Assembly (NCBI RefSeq): GCF_000717345.1
Contig: NZ_JNZA01000038.1
Span: 1 to 64,000 of the forward strand
Length of the DNA: 64,000 nucleotides
Source of the DNA: Streptomyces lydicus
GTDB lineage: Bacteria; Actinomycetota; Actinomycetes; Streptomycetales; Streptomycetaceae
Direction: 5' to 3'
The notes under the pieces are model-generated. The model had not been told where the DNA came from and searched no databases. It saw only the letters and a list, made by a program, of their open reading frames with translations. Below, piece by piece: positions 35,669-45,028 of this stretch (positions within the stretch are counted from its first letter, which is position 1; every line of letters begins with the position of its first letter). The translations under genes and the position numbers were made by a program.

Positions 35669-37414
35669 GTGAAGGGGAAGTACCTCCCGGAGGGGGTCCC
35701 CCAGCGCGCGCAGGAGACCCCGGCTCCCGTGCCCGGGCCGGCGCCCACGCCCTCCTCGGCTGCCTCGGTCTCGTCGGACTCCTCGATCTCCTCGGGCCCC
35801 TCCGTCTCGCCGAACCCCTCGATCTCCTTGGACCCCCTGATCTCCTCGGGCCCCTCCGTCTCGTCGGGCTCCTCGGCCCCGGGCTCCTCCGCTTCCGTGT
35901 CCCCGGCGCCGCGTCGTCGGTGGACGCTGCGGACGCGGCTCGTGGTGTCGGCCGTCGGGCTGATCGCCGTGGTCGGGGCCGTCATCGGGGCGGTGACGAC
36001 GATCGCGCTGCACTCCTATCTGCAGGGGCAGTTGGACGGGGAGCTGAAGGACTCGGTCATGCGGGCGCAGGCGCCGCGGCCGCACGATCCGATGCGGAGC
36101 GGGACGACGCTCGACTTCGTGGCGATGGGCGGTCAGCCGCTGGGCACGGTGGGCGCGCGGGTCGGACCGGACGGCACGATCGACGTCGGGGCGAAGCTGA
36201 GCAATGCGACGAGGCGGCTGCCCAGCGAGCGGCTGGCGGCATTGACCGTCGAGCAGGCCGCGGCCCTGGACGCCGTCCCGCGGGACGGCGCGCCGCACAC
36301 CACCGAGCTGCCCGGGCTCGGCGACTACCGCGTGAAGTCCGCCAAGGACGGTGCGCTGGTGATCGGCCTGCCGCTCGGCGGGGTCGAGGCCACGGTCGGC
36401 AGGCTGGTGGTCATCGAGGCGTGCCTGACCGTCGCCGGGCTGGTCGCGGCCGGCATCGCCGGTTCCACCATGGTGGGGATCGCGCTGCGGCCGCTGCGCC
36501 GGGTCGCGGCCACCGCCACCCGGGTGTCCGAACTGCCGCTGCACCAGGGCGAGGTGGCGCTGCACGTACGGGTGCCCGAGCCGGAGGCGGATGCGCGGAC
36601 CGAAGTGGGGCAGGTCGGCGCGGCGCTGAACCGGATGCTCGGGCACGTCGGTTCGGCGCTCTCGGCCCGTCAGGAGAGCGAGATGCGGGTGCGGCGGTTC
36701 GTCGCCGACGCCAGCCATGAGCTGCGTACGCCGCTTGCCTCGATCCGGGGGTATGCCGAGCTGACCCGGCGCGGACGGGAGCAGCCGGGGCCGGAGACCC
36801 GGCATGCCCTGGGGCGGATCGAGTCGGAGGCGGAGCGGATGACGGGGCTGGTGGAGGATCTGCTGCTGCTCGCCCGGTTGGATGCCGGACGCCCGCTCTC
36901 GTACGAGAGCACTGATCTCGCGCCGTTGGTGGTGGACGCGGTGAGCGATGCGAGGGTGGCCGGGCCCGGTCACCGGTGGCGGCTGGAGCTGCCGGACGAG
37001 CCGGCGCTGGTGCACGGGGACAGCGGGCGGCTGCACCAGATTCTGATGAATCTGCTGGCCAACGCCCGTACGCACACGCCCGAGGGGACGACGGTCACGG
37101 CGCGGCTGCGCGGCACGGGCAGCGGTCCGGGCAGCGGCCCGCACCACGGCCGCGGTGTCGTCCGGTTGGAGGTGCAGGATGACGGACCCGGTATCCCGGC
37201 CGACCTGCTGCCGCATGTCTTCGAGCGTTTCGCGCGCGGTGACGCCTCGCGGTCCCGCGCCGCCGGGAGTACGGGGCTCGGGCTGGCGATCGTGCAGGCG
37301 GTGGTGGCCGCGCACGGCGGTACGGTCGGCGTCGCCAGCGTGCCGGGCCGGACGGTCTTCACGGTGACACTCCCGACGGCCGGCCCGGTGAGAGCGGCGC
37401 TCGCCCCCTCCTGA
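35669..37414 (+). CDS. sensor histidine kinase
   Basis: This is a 581-residue membrane kinase. The N-terminal 75 residues are a low-complexity Ser/Pro/Gly/Ile tract (repeats like SGPSVSPNPSIS). One membrane helix lies near 88-112, then an extracellular sensor of about 130 residues, then a second helix near 250-275 and HAMP. The HisKA motif is DASHELRTPLASIRGY with the phospho-His, and the ATPase has NLLANARTHTPEG, DDGPGIP and GLGLAI. The start is GTG, placed by the GGGCG leader just after the regulator's stop. The Ser/Pro leader is longer than in most relatives. Confidence 0.9.
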   Translation: MKGKYLPEGVPQRAQETPAPVPGPAPTPSSAASVSSDSSISSGPSVSPNPSISLDPLISSGPSVSSGSSAPGSSASVSPAPRRRWTLRTRLVVSAVGLIAVVGAVIGAVTTIALHSYLQGQLDGELKDSVMRAQAPRPHDPMRSGTTLDFVAMGGQPLGTVGARVGPDGTIDVGAKLSNATRRLPSERLAALTVEQAAALDAVPRDGAPHTTELPGLGDYRVKSAKDGALVIGLPLGGVEATVGRLVVIEACLTVAGLVAAGIAGSTMVGIALRPLRRVAATATRVSELPLHQGEVALHVRVPEPEADARTEVGQVGAALNRMLGHVGSALSARQESEMRVRRFVADASHELRTPLASIRGYAELTRRGREQPGPETRHALGRIESEAERMTGLVEDLLLLARLDAGRPLSYESTDLAPLVVDAVSDARVAGPGHRWRLELPDEPALVHGDSGRLHQILMNLLANARTHTPEGTTVTARLRGTGSGPGSGPHHGRGVVRLEVQDDGPGIPADLLPHVFERFARGDASRSRAAGSTGLGLAIVQAVVAAHGGTVGVASVPGRTVFTVTLPTAGPVRAALAPS

Positions 37415-37574
37415 CCAGGAAGGCGACCCGCGGACCACCGCCCCTGCCGGGGACTCCCGGGGACTTCACGTAGCCCCCGGCCCCCGGGCCCCCGCCCCGC
37501 CCCCCGACGGACTCACAGCCCGGCCACAGGTTCACCACACGGTCGTGACAGCGCGGTTGGCGAGTGTCGACGGT

Positions 37575-38960
37575 ATGACGACGACACAGCCGCCCCGGAC
37601 ACCCCTGAGCTCCCTACCGCCACGCGAGCACCTGAGTCTCGGTCAGATCGCCACCGTTCTCGATGTGGTCATCCCCGTCTACAACGAGGAGGCCGACCTA
37701 GAACCGTGCGTCCGGCGTCTGCACGAGCACCTCGCTCGGACCTTCCCCTACGGGTTCCGGATCACCATCGCCGACAACGCGAGCACGGACCGTACGCCGG
37801 AGGTCGCCGCGCGGCTCGACGACGCGATCGACGAGGTGACGGCGGTGCGGCTGGAGCAGAAGGGGCGGGGGCGGGCGCTGCGCACGGTGTGGTCGCTGTC
37901 CGAGGCGCCGGTGCTGGCCTATATGGACGTCGATCTGTCCACCGACCTCAACGCGCTGCTGCCGCTGGTCGCGCCGCTGATCTCCGGTCACTCGGACCTG
38001 GCGATCGGCTCCCGGCTCAGCCGCAGCGCGCGGGTGGTCCGCGGCCCGAAGCGGGAGTTCATCTCGCGCACGTACAACCTGATCCTGCGCGGTTCGCTCG
38101 CCGCCCGCTTCACCGATGCGCAGTGCGGTTTCAAGGCCATCCGGGGGGACGTCGCCGCGCGGCTGCTGCCGATGGTGGAGGACACCGGCTGGTTCTTCGA
38201 CACCGAGATGCTGGTGCTCGCCGAGCGGGCCGGGCTGCGGATCCACGAGGTGCCGGTGGACTGGGTCGACGACCCCCGCAGCACCGTGCACCTCGTGCGG
38301 ACGGCCACCGACGACCTCAAGGGCGTGTGGCGGGTGGGGCGGGCGCTGGCGACCGGGGCGCTGCCGCTGGACCGGCTCGCCCGGCCGTTCGGGGACGATC
38401 CGCGCGACCGTGAGCTGTCCGGGGTGCCGGGCGGACTGGCCCGCCAACTGGTGGGCTTCTGCGTCGTCGGCGCGCTCAGCACCCTGCTCTACCTCGGCCT
38501 GTACTCCCTCTTCCGGCTCGGCGTCGGCCCCCAACCGGCCAACGCGGCGGCGCTGTTGGTCTCCGCGCTCGGCAACACGGCCGCCAACCGGCGGCTGACC
38601 TTCGGGGTGCGGGGGCGGGACCGGGCGGTCCGCCACCAGGCGCAGGGGCTGGTGGTCTTCGCCATCGGGCTGGTGCTGACCAGCGGCTCGCTCGCCGCGC
38701 TCAACGCCGCCAGCGGCGACCCGTCGCACGGCACCGAACTCGCCGTGCTGGTCGCCGCCAACCTCGCGGCGACCGTGCTGCGGTTCCTGCTCTTCCGCGC
38801 CTGGGTGTTCCCCGACCACGCGACGACGCCGGCCGGCACCCCCGGCTCATCAGGCACGCCCGGCTCCCCCGGCACCCCCGGCTCACCTGGCGCAACCGCC
38901 GCCGCACCCCTCCCGTCCGCCGCACCCGGCTCGCCCACCTTCTCCAGGAGTGATCGATGA
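37575..38960 (+). CDS. bifunctional GT2 glycosyltransferase / GtrA protein (YkcC-like)
   Basis: This is a 461-residue enzyme. Residues 35-260 form a family-2 glycosyltransferase (VVIPVYNEE; DNASTDRT; YMDVDLSTDL with the metal-binding DxD-like Asp; DAQCGFKAIRG) that would load a sugar onto undecaprenyl phosphate. Residues 300-420 carry four GtrA-type membrane helices. The last 40 residues are a GTPGSSGTPGSPG-type low-complexity tail. ATG 37575 is preferred to GTG 37545. It overlaps the next gene by 4 bases. Together they resemble the B. subtilis YkcC-YkcB pair, which make and use a lipid-linked sugar. Confidence 0.85.
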   Translation: MTTTQPPRTPLSSLPPREHLSLGQIATVLDVVIPVYNEEADLEPCVRRLHEHLARTFPYGFRITIADNASTDRTPEVAARLDDAIDEVTAVRLEQKGRGRALRTVWSLSEAPVLAYMDVDLSTDLNALLPLVAPLISGHSDLAIGSRLSRSARVVRGPKREFISRTYNLILRGSLAARFTDAQCGFKAIRGDVAARLLPMVEDTGWFFDTEMLVLAERAGLRIHEVPVDWVDDPRSTVHLVRTATDDLKGVWRVGRALATGALPLDRLARPFGDDPRDRELSGVPGGLARQLVGFCVVGALSTLLYLGLYSLFRLGVGPQPANAAALLVSALGNTAANRRLTFGVRGRDRAVRHQAQGLVVFAIGLVLTSGSLAALNAASGDPSHGTELAVLVAANLAATVLRFLLFRAWVFPDHATTPAGTPGSSGTPGSPGTPGSPGATAAAPLPSAAPGSPTFSRSDR

Positions 38961-41239
38961 ACCCGCCACCGACCGATACGCCCGCCACGTCGCAGGGGGG
39001 AGCGCCGGGGTCGATCGCCGCCGCGGGGCCCGTACCGCCGACACCTGCCACGCCGCCCCGCGGGCCGGACCCGCGCCCGGCCGACCCGCGCTGGGGGCGA
39101 CCCGCCCTGCTGGCGTTGCTGCTGGTCACGGCCGTGCTCTACCTCTGGAGCCTGTCCGCGTCCGGGTACGCCAACCAGTTCTACTCGGCCGCCGTACAAG
39201 CCGGCAGCGAGAGCTGGAAGGCGTTCTTCTTCGGCTCCTCCGACGCGGCGAACTCCATCACCGTCGACAAGCCGCCGGCCGCGCTGTGGCCGATGGCCCT
39301 GTCGGTGCGGCTCTTCGGGCTCAGCTCATGGGCGATCCTGGTGCCCGAGGCGTTGATGGGCGTCGCGACGGTCGGCGTGCTGTACGCGGCCGTACGGCGA
39401 CGGTTCGGCGCGGGCGCCGGGCTGCTCGCGGGCGGCGCGCTGGCGGTGACGCCGGTCGCGGCCCTGATGTTCCGGTTCAACAACCCCGACGCGCTGCTGT
39501 GCCTCCTGATGGTCTGCGCGGTGGCCGCCGTGCTGCGCGCGCTGGCGGACGGCCGTACGAAGTGGCTGGTGCTGGCCGGGGTCTGCTTCGGGCTCGGGTT
39601 CCTCACCAAGACGCTGCAGGCGTGGCTGATCCTGCCGGCGCTCGCCGTGGTCTACGCGTGCTGTGCCCCGGTCGCGCTGCGCAAGCGGTTCGGTCAGCTG
39701 CTGCTCGCCGGACTGGCGATGGTGGTGTCCGGTGGCTGGTGGGTGGCGATCGTCGAGCTGTGGCCGGCGTCCTCGCGCCCGTACATCGGCGGTTCGCAGC
39801 ACAACAGCTTCCTGGAGCTGACCTTCGGCTACAACGGCCTGGGCCGGATCAACGGCAACGAGACCGGCAGCGTCGGCGGCGGCGGTGGCCGGCGTGGCGG
39901 GGGCGGCTGGGGGGAGACCGGCCTCACCCGGCTGTTCTCGGCCGACATGGGCGGGCAGATCTCCTGGCTGCTGCCGGCCGCGCTGATCCTGCTGGTTGTG
40001 GCGGTCGTCGTGCTGTGGCGGGCCCGACGTGCGGTCGCCGCCGAACAGGCCGCTCAGCGGGCCGAGTTCCTGGTCTGGGGCGGCGCGCTGCTGATGACCT
40101 TCACGACGTTCAGTTTCATGTCCGGGATCTTCCACCAGTACTACAACATCGCCCTGGCTCCGTACCTCGCGGCGCTGGTCGGCATGGGTGCGACGCTGAT
40201 GTGGCGGCGGGCCGGCCGGCTGGGGGCGAGCGTGCTGGCGGTGACGGTCGCGGTGACCGCCGCCTGGTCCTACGTCCTGCTGAACCGGTCGCCGGAGTGG
40301 CTGCCGTGGCTCCGCTGGACGGTGCTGGTGCTGGGTCTGTTGGCGGCACTGGGTCTGCTGCTGTCCCTGTGGACGGGAGCGCCGGCGCGGGAGCAGCACG
40401 AGGCGCCGGCGGAGGACGGGGCACCGACAGCGTCCCAAGAACCCACCAGGCCCCACACACCCCAGGTGCCCCGCGTGGCCGGTCGGCTCGCCGTGATCGC
40501 GGCCGGCGTCGGGCTGGCGACGTCGCTGGCCGGGCCGGTCGCGTACACGCTCGACACGGTGAACACGCCCAAGGGCGGTTCGATCATCACGGCCGGTCCC
40601 TCCGTCCAGGGCGGCATGGGCGGCCCCGGTGGCGGGCGCTTCCCCGGCGGGCGGATGCCCGGGAAGTGGCGCGGCCACACCAACGGCGGTACGCCGGCGG
40701 GCGCATTCGGCGGCGCGCCGGGCACCGGCGGCGGCCAGGCCGGCCGGCCGGCGTTCCCCGGCGGCCCGGGCGGTGCGGCCTTCGGCAAGCGCGCCGGGCG
40801 GACGGGCGGCATGGGCGGCCTGCTCAACGGCAGCAAGGTGAGCGCCAAGGCCAAGGCGCTGCTGGAGAAGGACGCGGCGGACTACACCTGGGCCGCGGCG
40901 GCCATCGGCTCCCAGAACGCCGCGAGTTACCAACTCGCCACCCAGAAGCCGGTGATGGCGATCGGCGGCTTCAACGGAAGCGACCCGTCACCGACCCTCG
41001 GCCAGTTCAAGAAGTACGTCGCGGACGGCAAGATCCACTACTTCCTCGCCGGCGGCAGGGAAGGCGCCGGCGGCAGGGAAGGATCCGCCCGGGCGGGTGG
41101 CTTCGGTGGCTTCGGCGGCCGTGGCGGCCCCGGCGGCAGCGGCGGCTCGTCGAAGATCACCTCCTGGGTGGAGAAGAACTTCACGAAGGTCACCGTCGGC
41201 AGCGCCACCTTCTACGACCTGACCGCGCGGAAGGGCTGA
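38957..41239 (+). CDS. GT39 / ArnT-like lipid-sugar transferase (YkcB-like)
   Basis: This is a 760-residue membrane glycosyltransferase. The first extracellular loop has the ArnT/PMT-type acidic motif and substrate loop (NQFYSAAVQAGS; SITVDKPPAALW), and about 11-12 membrane helices follow up to residue 510. The C-terminal 240 residues lie outside the membrane. They contain a very Gly-rich insertion (residues about 540-620), a folded part (AADYTWAAAAIGSQNAASY; FKKYVADGKIHYF) and a second Gly-rich run. It would transfer the sugar from the lipid made by the preceding enzyme to an envelope acceptor. ATGA overlap couples the two. Confidence 0.85.
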   Translation: MNPPPTDTPATSQGGAPGSIAAAGPVPPTPATPPRGPDPRPADPRWGRPALLALLLVTAVLYLWSLSASGYANQFYSAAVQAGSESWKAFFFGSSDAANSITVDKPPAALWPMALSVRLFGLSSWAILVPEALMGVATVGVLYAAVRRRFGAGAGLLAGGALAVTPVAALMFRFNNPDALLCLLMVCAVAAVLRALADGRTKWLVLAGVCFGLGFLTKTLQAWLILPALAVVYACCAPVALRKRFGQLLLAGLAMVVSGGWWVAIVELWPASSRPYIGGSQHNSFLELTFGYNGLGRINGNETGSVGGGGGRRGGGGWGETGLTRLFSADMGGQISWLLPAALILLVVAVVVLWRARRAVAAEQAAQRAEFLVWGGALLMTFTTFSFMSGIFHQYYNIALAPYLAALVGMGATLMWRRAGRLGASVLAVTVAVTAAWSYVLLNRSPEWLPWLRWTVLVLGLLAALGLLLSLWTGAPAREQHEAPAEDGAPTASQEPTRPHTPQVPRVAGRLAVIAAGVGLATSLAGPVAYTLDTVNTPKGGSIITAGPSVQGGMGGPGGGRFPGGRMPGKWRGHTNGGTPAGAFGGAPGTGGGQAGRPAFPGGPGGAAFGKRAGRTGGMGGLLNGSKVSAKAKALLEKDAADYTWAAAAIGSQNAASYQLATQKPVMAIGGFNGSDPSPTLGQFKKYVADGKIHYFLAGGREGAGGREGSARAGGFGGFGGRGGPGGSGGSSKITSWVEKNFTKVTVGSATFYDLTARKG

Positions 41240-41318
41240 ACGGAAGCCTGCACTCCGGGCAGGCCCGGCCGCCACCGCGCGCCCGCCCTGCCCGAAAATC
41301 AAATGTACGGCGTATAGC

Positions 41319-41363
41319 GCTCCCTGTACGGTGTAAGTCATCCGCTCGCACCGTACAGGGAGC
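41319..41363. promoter_or_regulatory. 15-bp inverted repeat operator upstream of MFS gene
   Basis: GCTCCCTGTACGGTG (41319-41333) and its exact complement CACCGTACAGGGAGC (41349-41363) flank 15 bases and end 4 bases before the MFS start codon. A half-related TGTACGGCGTATA lies at 41304. It could be the binding site of the TetR protein encoded at 43142, or form a hairpin in the leader. Confidence 0.6.
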
Positions 41364-41367
41364 CTGT

Positions 41368-42957
41368 ATGTCCGCCGTGGCCTCCGAAGCCACCACGTCC
41401 CTCCAGCCCACGGGCCGCCATGCCGCCCGCTGGCTGATCCTGGCCGTCATCTGCGTCGCGCAGCTCACGGTCGTCCTCGACAACACCGTCCTCAACGTCG
41501 CCATCCCCTCCCTGACCAAGGAGATGGGTGCGACCACCGCCGATGTCCAGTGGATGATCAACGCCTATTCGCTGGTCCAGTCCGGCCTGCTGCTCACCGC
41601 GGGCAACTCCGCCGACCGCTACGGCCGCAAGAAGATGCTCGCCGTCGGCCTGGTGCTCTTCGGCCTCGCCTCGCTCGGCGCGGCGCTCGCCCAGTCACCC
41701 GGTCAGCTGATCGCCGCCCGGGCCGCCATGGGCGTCGGCGGCGCGCTGCTGGTGACCACCACCCTCGCCGTCGTCATGCAGATCTTCGACGACGAGGAGC
41801 GGCCCAGGGCCATCGGCATCTGGAGCTCGGTCAACTCGCTCGGCTTCGCCGCCGGACCGCTGATCGGCGGCTCCCTGCTCGACCACTTCTGGTGGGGTTC
41901 GCTGTTCCTGGTCAATCTGCCGGTCGCCGTCGTAGCGCTGGCGGCCGTCGTCACCCTCGTCCCCGAGTCCAGCGGCCGCGGGATCGCCCGGCCCGGGGCG
42001 GACCCGGCCGCCGCGACCCCCCTCGACCTGCCGGGCGCGCTGCTGTCCATGGTCGGCATGGTCGGTGTGGTCTTCGCGATCATCTCCGGGCCGCAGGCCG
42101 GCTGGCTGTCCGGCCGGGTGCTGATCTCCGCCGCCGTCGGGATCGTCGGCCTCGCCGTCTTCGCCCTGTGGGAGCTGCGCGTCCCGCACCCCATGCTCGA
42201 CATGCGCTTCTTCCGCAACCGCCGCTTCATCGGCGCGGTCTCCGGCGGCATCCTGGTCGCCTTCGGCATGGGCGGCTCGATGTTCCTGCTCACCCAGCAC
42301 CTCCAACTGGTGCTCGGCTACGGGCCGTTGGACGCCGGGCTGCGGATGGCGCCGCTCGCCGTCACCGTCATCCTGATCAACTTCACCGGCCTCAGCGCCC
42401 GTCTGACGCCCAGGCTCGGCACCCCCGGGATGATCGTTTCCGGCATGTCGCTGCTCGCCGCCGGCCTCGCCGCCATAGCGCTGCTCGGCGGCCACAGCTA
42501 CGGCGGCATGCTGACCGGCCTGATCGTGATGGGTGTCGGCGTCGCGCTGGCCATGCCGACGATGGCCAACGCCATCATGTCCGCGATCCCGCCGGCCCAG
42601 GCCGGGGTGGGCGCCGGCGTCAACGGCACGCTGATGGAGTTCGGCCAGGGGCTGGGCGTCGCCGTGCTCGGCGCGGTCCTCAACTCCCGTTTCGCGGCAC
42701 TGCTCCCGCTGATCGCCGCGGGCGCCGGCTCGCTGCCCGCCGCGCTCGCCCGGACGCGTACGGACGGGGAACGGGCCGCCGTCCAGGACGCCTTCGCCGC
42801 CGGCATCGGCACCAGCCAGCTGGTCGGCGCGGCCGCGGTCCTCGTCGGCGGGCTGCTCGCCGCCGTGCTCCTGCGGCGGGCCGAACGGGCCGGCCGGGAG
42901 CAGCCGGTGCCGGGGACGCCGTCGGGCCCGGAACCGGCCACCGCCGCGGCGGAATAG
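41368..42957 (+). CDS. MFS transporter, DHA2-type drug exporter
   Basis: This is a 529-residue transporter with about 14 hydrophobic helices. Motif A is NSADRYGRKKM between helices 2 and 3. Motif C-like GFAAGPLIGG in helix 5 marks a drug:proton antiporter, and LDNTVLNVAIPSL in helix 1 is typical of DHA2/EmrB proteins. The start ATG 41368 is immediately behind the inverted repeat. The frame stays open upstream, but that part is the antisense-like shadow of the GT39 gene. A TetR gene follows, and I infer it represses this pump. Confidence 0.9.
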   Translation: MSAVASEATTSLQPTGRHAARWLILAVICVAQLTVVLDNTVLNVAIPSLTKEMGATTADVQWMINAYSLVQSGLLLTAGNSADRYGRKKMLAVGLVLFGLASLGAALAQSPGQLIAARAAMGVGGALLVTTTLAVVMQIFDDEERPRAIGIWSSVNSLGFAAGPLIGGSLLDHFWWGSLFLVNLPVAVVALAAVVTLVPESSGRGIARPGADPAAATPLDLPGALLSMVGMVGVVFAIISGPQAGWLSGRVLISAAVGIVGLAVFALWELRVPHPMLDMRFFRNRRFIGAVSGGILVAFGMGGSMFLLTQHLQLVLGYGPLDAGLRMAPLAVTVILINFTGLSARLTPRLGTPGMIVSGMSLLAAGLAAIALLGGHSYGGMLTGLIVMGVGVALAMPTMANAIMSAIPPAQAGVGAGVNGTLMEFGQGLGVAVLGAVLNSRFAALLPLIAAGAGSLPAALARTRTDGERAAVQDAFAAGIGTSQLVGAAAVLVGGLLAAVLLRRAERAGREQPVPGTPSGPEPATAAAE

Positions 42958-43141
42958 CATCGGTGGGTACGTGATCGTGAACGGCGCGTACGGGCGGTGC
43001 GTACCCACCGGTAGAGGCACCACCCGTACGGGTCGTACTGCGACGAAGCTCAGGGATCCGGCGACACCACGGATCCGAGGACGCACCGGGATCCGGCGAA
43101 GAGCGGGGATCCCACGACGCTCAGGAACAGGGAGGGGCGCC

Positions 43142-43930
43142 ATGGCAGCGACGGACGACCGCGCCAGGAAGCGGCCGAGCAGCGTCTGGCTGGCCGACCG
43201 CCCCCCGCTCAAGCGGAAGGCGGACCAGCCGGCCGGACTCGACCTCGACAAGATCGTCGCGGCGACGGTCCGGCTGCTGGACGCCGAGGGCCTGGCGAAG
43301 TTCTCCATGCGCCGGCTCGCCGCCGAGCTCGGCGTCACCGCGATGTCCGTCTACTGGTACGTCGACACCAAGGACGACCTGCTGGAACTCGCCCTCGACA
43401 GCGTCATGGGCGAGATGCGGCTGCCGGACGAGGCCGACACCGGCCGGGACTGGCGCGACCATCTGCGCGGGCTGGCCCACGCGTACCGCGGCCTGCTGAC
43501 CGGTCACACCTGGGTGGCCCGCCTGCTGGGCACGTACATCAACATCGGCCCGCACTCCACGGCCTTCTCCAACGCCAGCATGCGGGTGATGAAGGCGAGC
43601 GGACTGTCGCTGGAGCAGATCACCGGCGGCCTGTCCGCCGTCTTCCAGTTCGTCTACGGCTTCGCCACCATCGAGGGCCTGTTCAACGCCAGGTGCGCGG
43701 AGGCGGGAGTGCCGGTGGACGAGTACTTCCAGCAGGTGATGGCGGCCGTCGAGGGACTCCCGGAGTTCGCCGAGACGCTGGAGAACTCCACCAAGGTCAT
43801 GGCGGCCCGCGGCGGCGCCACCGTGCAGGAGATGCGGGACCGCGACTTCGCCTTCGCGCTCGACCTGCAGATCGCGGGCATCGAGGCGCTGCGGGGGAGC
43901 ACCGACGAGCGCGGGCCGGACCCCCGTTAG
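43142..43930 (+). CDS. TetR-family repressor (TetR C-terminal type)
   Basis: This is a 262-residue regulator. The helix-turn-helix is IVAATVRLLDAEGLAKFSMRRLAAELG followed by VTAMSVYWYVDTKDDLL, split here for length and spanning about residues 38-85. The C-terminal ligand domain resembles TetR_C (tetracycline-repressor class). The start ATG has a GGGAGGGG ribosome site. It lies 184 bases behind the MFS gene in the same direction. The YWYVDTK type is common in repressors of drug efflux pumps, which fits its neighbour and the operator-like repeat at 41319. Confidence 0.9.
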   Translation: MAATDDRARKRPSSVWLADRPPLKRKADQPAGLDLDKIVAATVRLLDAEGLAKFSMRRLAAELGVTAMSVYWYVDTKDDLLELALDSVMGEMRLPDEADTGRDWRDHLRGLAHAYRGLLTGHTWVARLLGTYINIGPHSTAFSNASMRVMKASGLSLEQITGGLSAVFQFVYGFATIEGLFNARCAEAGVPVDEYFQQVMAAVEGLPEFAETLENSTKVMAARGGATVQEMRDRDFAFALDLQIAGIEALRGSTDERGPDPR

Positions 43931-43977
43931 GAGGCCCGGCCCGAGTGGTCCGCGGGACGCGGGAGGAATCCGCGAGC

Positions 43978-44820
43978 TCACCCCATGGGCAGGCTCTCGC
44001 CCTGCACCGCCTGGATGTCCAGCTCCACCTTCAGCGTCGTGCCGATCGCCGCGATGCCGGCCGCCACGACCTGGTTGTAGTTCATCTTGAAGTCCTCGCG
44101 GCGCAGCTCGGCCGTGGCGCGGAAGGCGGCACGCACCCCGCCCCACGGGTCCGGGCCGGTGCCGAGGTAGCTGAGGTCGAGGTCCACCGGCCGCACGACG
44201 CCGTGCAGCGCCAGATCGCCGTGCACCGTCCAGCGGTCCGGGCCGGCCGGCTCCAGGCCGGAGCTGCGGTAGGTGATCTCCGGGTACTCCTCGACGTTGA
44301 GGAAGTCCTCGGACCGAAGGTGGCCGTCGCGCATGCCGTTGCCGGTGTCGATGGTGGTGGCCTTGATGGCCGCCTCGACCCGCGACTTCTCCACGTCCTC
44401 GGCGATCTCGATGCGGCCGCTGAACTCGGTGAACCGGCCGTGCACGCTGGAGATCCCCAGGTGCTGGGCGACCGCGGCCACCGTCGAGTGCATCGGGTCG
44501 ATGGTCCAGGCGCCGGGCGGCGGCAGCTCGGCCCCGCCCTGGCGGGCCAGTACGACGCTGCCGACGTCCATCCGGCCGCTCGCCGTCACGATCGCGCTGG
44601 AGGCGACCGGTGCGTAGCCGACGGCCGTCACGATGACCGTGTACGGGCCGGCGGGCAGCGGCTGTCCGGTGCGGATGGCGCCCTGCTCGTCCGCCGTCGC
44701 GCGCAGTACCTGCGAGCCCGTCATGTCGGTGACGGTCAGCACGGCGTGCTGTACCGCCCAGCCGTCCCGTGTGCGGACCTGCGCCCTTACGCCCGCAGCT
44801 CCCGCGCCCGTCGAATCCAT
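43978..44820 (-). CDS. YceI family protein with N-terminal beta-sandwich domain
   Basis: This is a 280-residue protein. Residues 8-90 form a carboxypeptidase-regulatory-like beta sandwich (VQHAVLTVTDMTGSQV; GPYTVIVTAVGYAP). Residues 105-278 form a YceI domain, a lipocalin-like barrel that binds isoprenoid lipids (PMHSTVAAVAQHLGISSVHG; HLRSEDFLNVEEYPEITY). No signal peptide is seen, unlike periplasmic YceI of Gram-negatives. The ATG has GGGAGAGG at ideal spacing. It follows the MFS gene in the same direction, and that exporter carries the same kind of beta-sandwich domain in three copies. Confidence 0.9.
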   Translation of the reverse strand: MDSTGAGAAGVRAQVRTRDGWAVQHAVLTVTDMTGSQVLRATADEQGAIRTGQPLPAGPYTVIVTAVGYAPVASSAIVTASGRMDVGSVVLARQGGAELPPPGAWTIDPMHSTVAAVAQHLGISSVHGRFTEFSGRIEIAEDVEKSRVEAAIKATTIDTGNGMRDGHLRSEDFLNVEEYPEITYRSSGLEPAGPDRWTVHGDLALHGVVRPVDLDLSYLGTGPDPWGGVRAAFRATAELRREDFKMNYNQVVAAGIAAIGTTLKVELDIQAVQGESLPMG

Positions 44821-45028
44821 TACCTCTCCCGTTTGTTGCCTGGTGGTGATACCCCGCTCGTGGGGGTCCCCCGGTGTCGGGCTCCGGCGGCGGCGTGCAG
44901 GCCGTCCCCTGCCTGTGCGCAGCGCGGCCGCCGGAGCCCTGGGGTCCGGTCCGGGGCGCGTCTCCGCTCGACGCGCGCCCCGGTCCGGGGTCTTGCCGCC
45001 CCTGGGGGATGCCCAGGGGCTCGGGGGA

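Noticed and set aside
38950..41367. Open frame fused upstream to the MFS exporter, giving 1335 residues
   Set aside because: The first 800 residues overlap the GT39 gene in another frame and have no domain. The MFS protein starts at 41368 behind an operator-like repeat.
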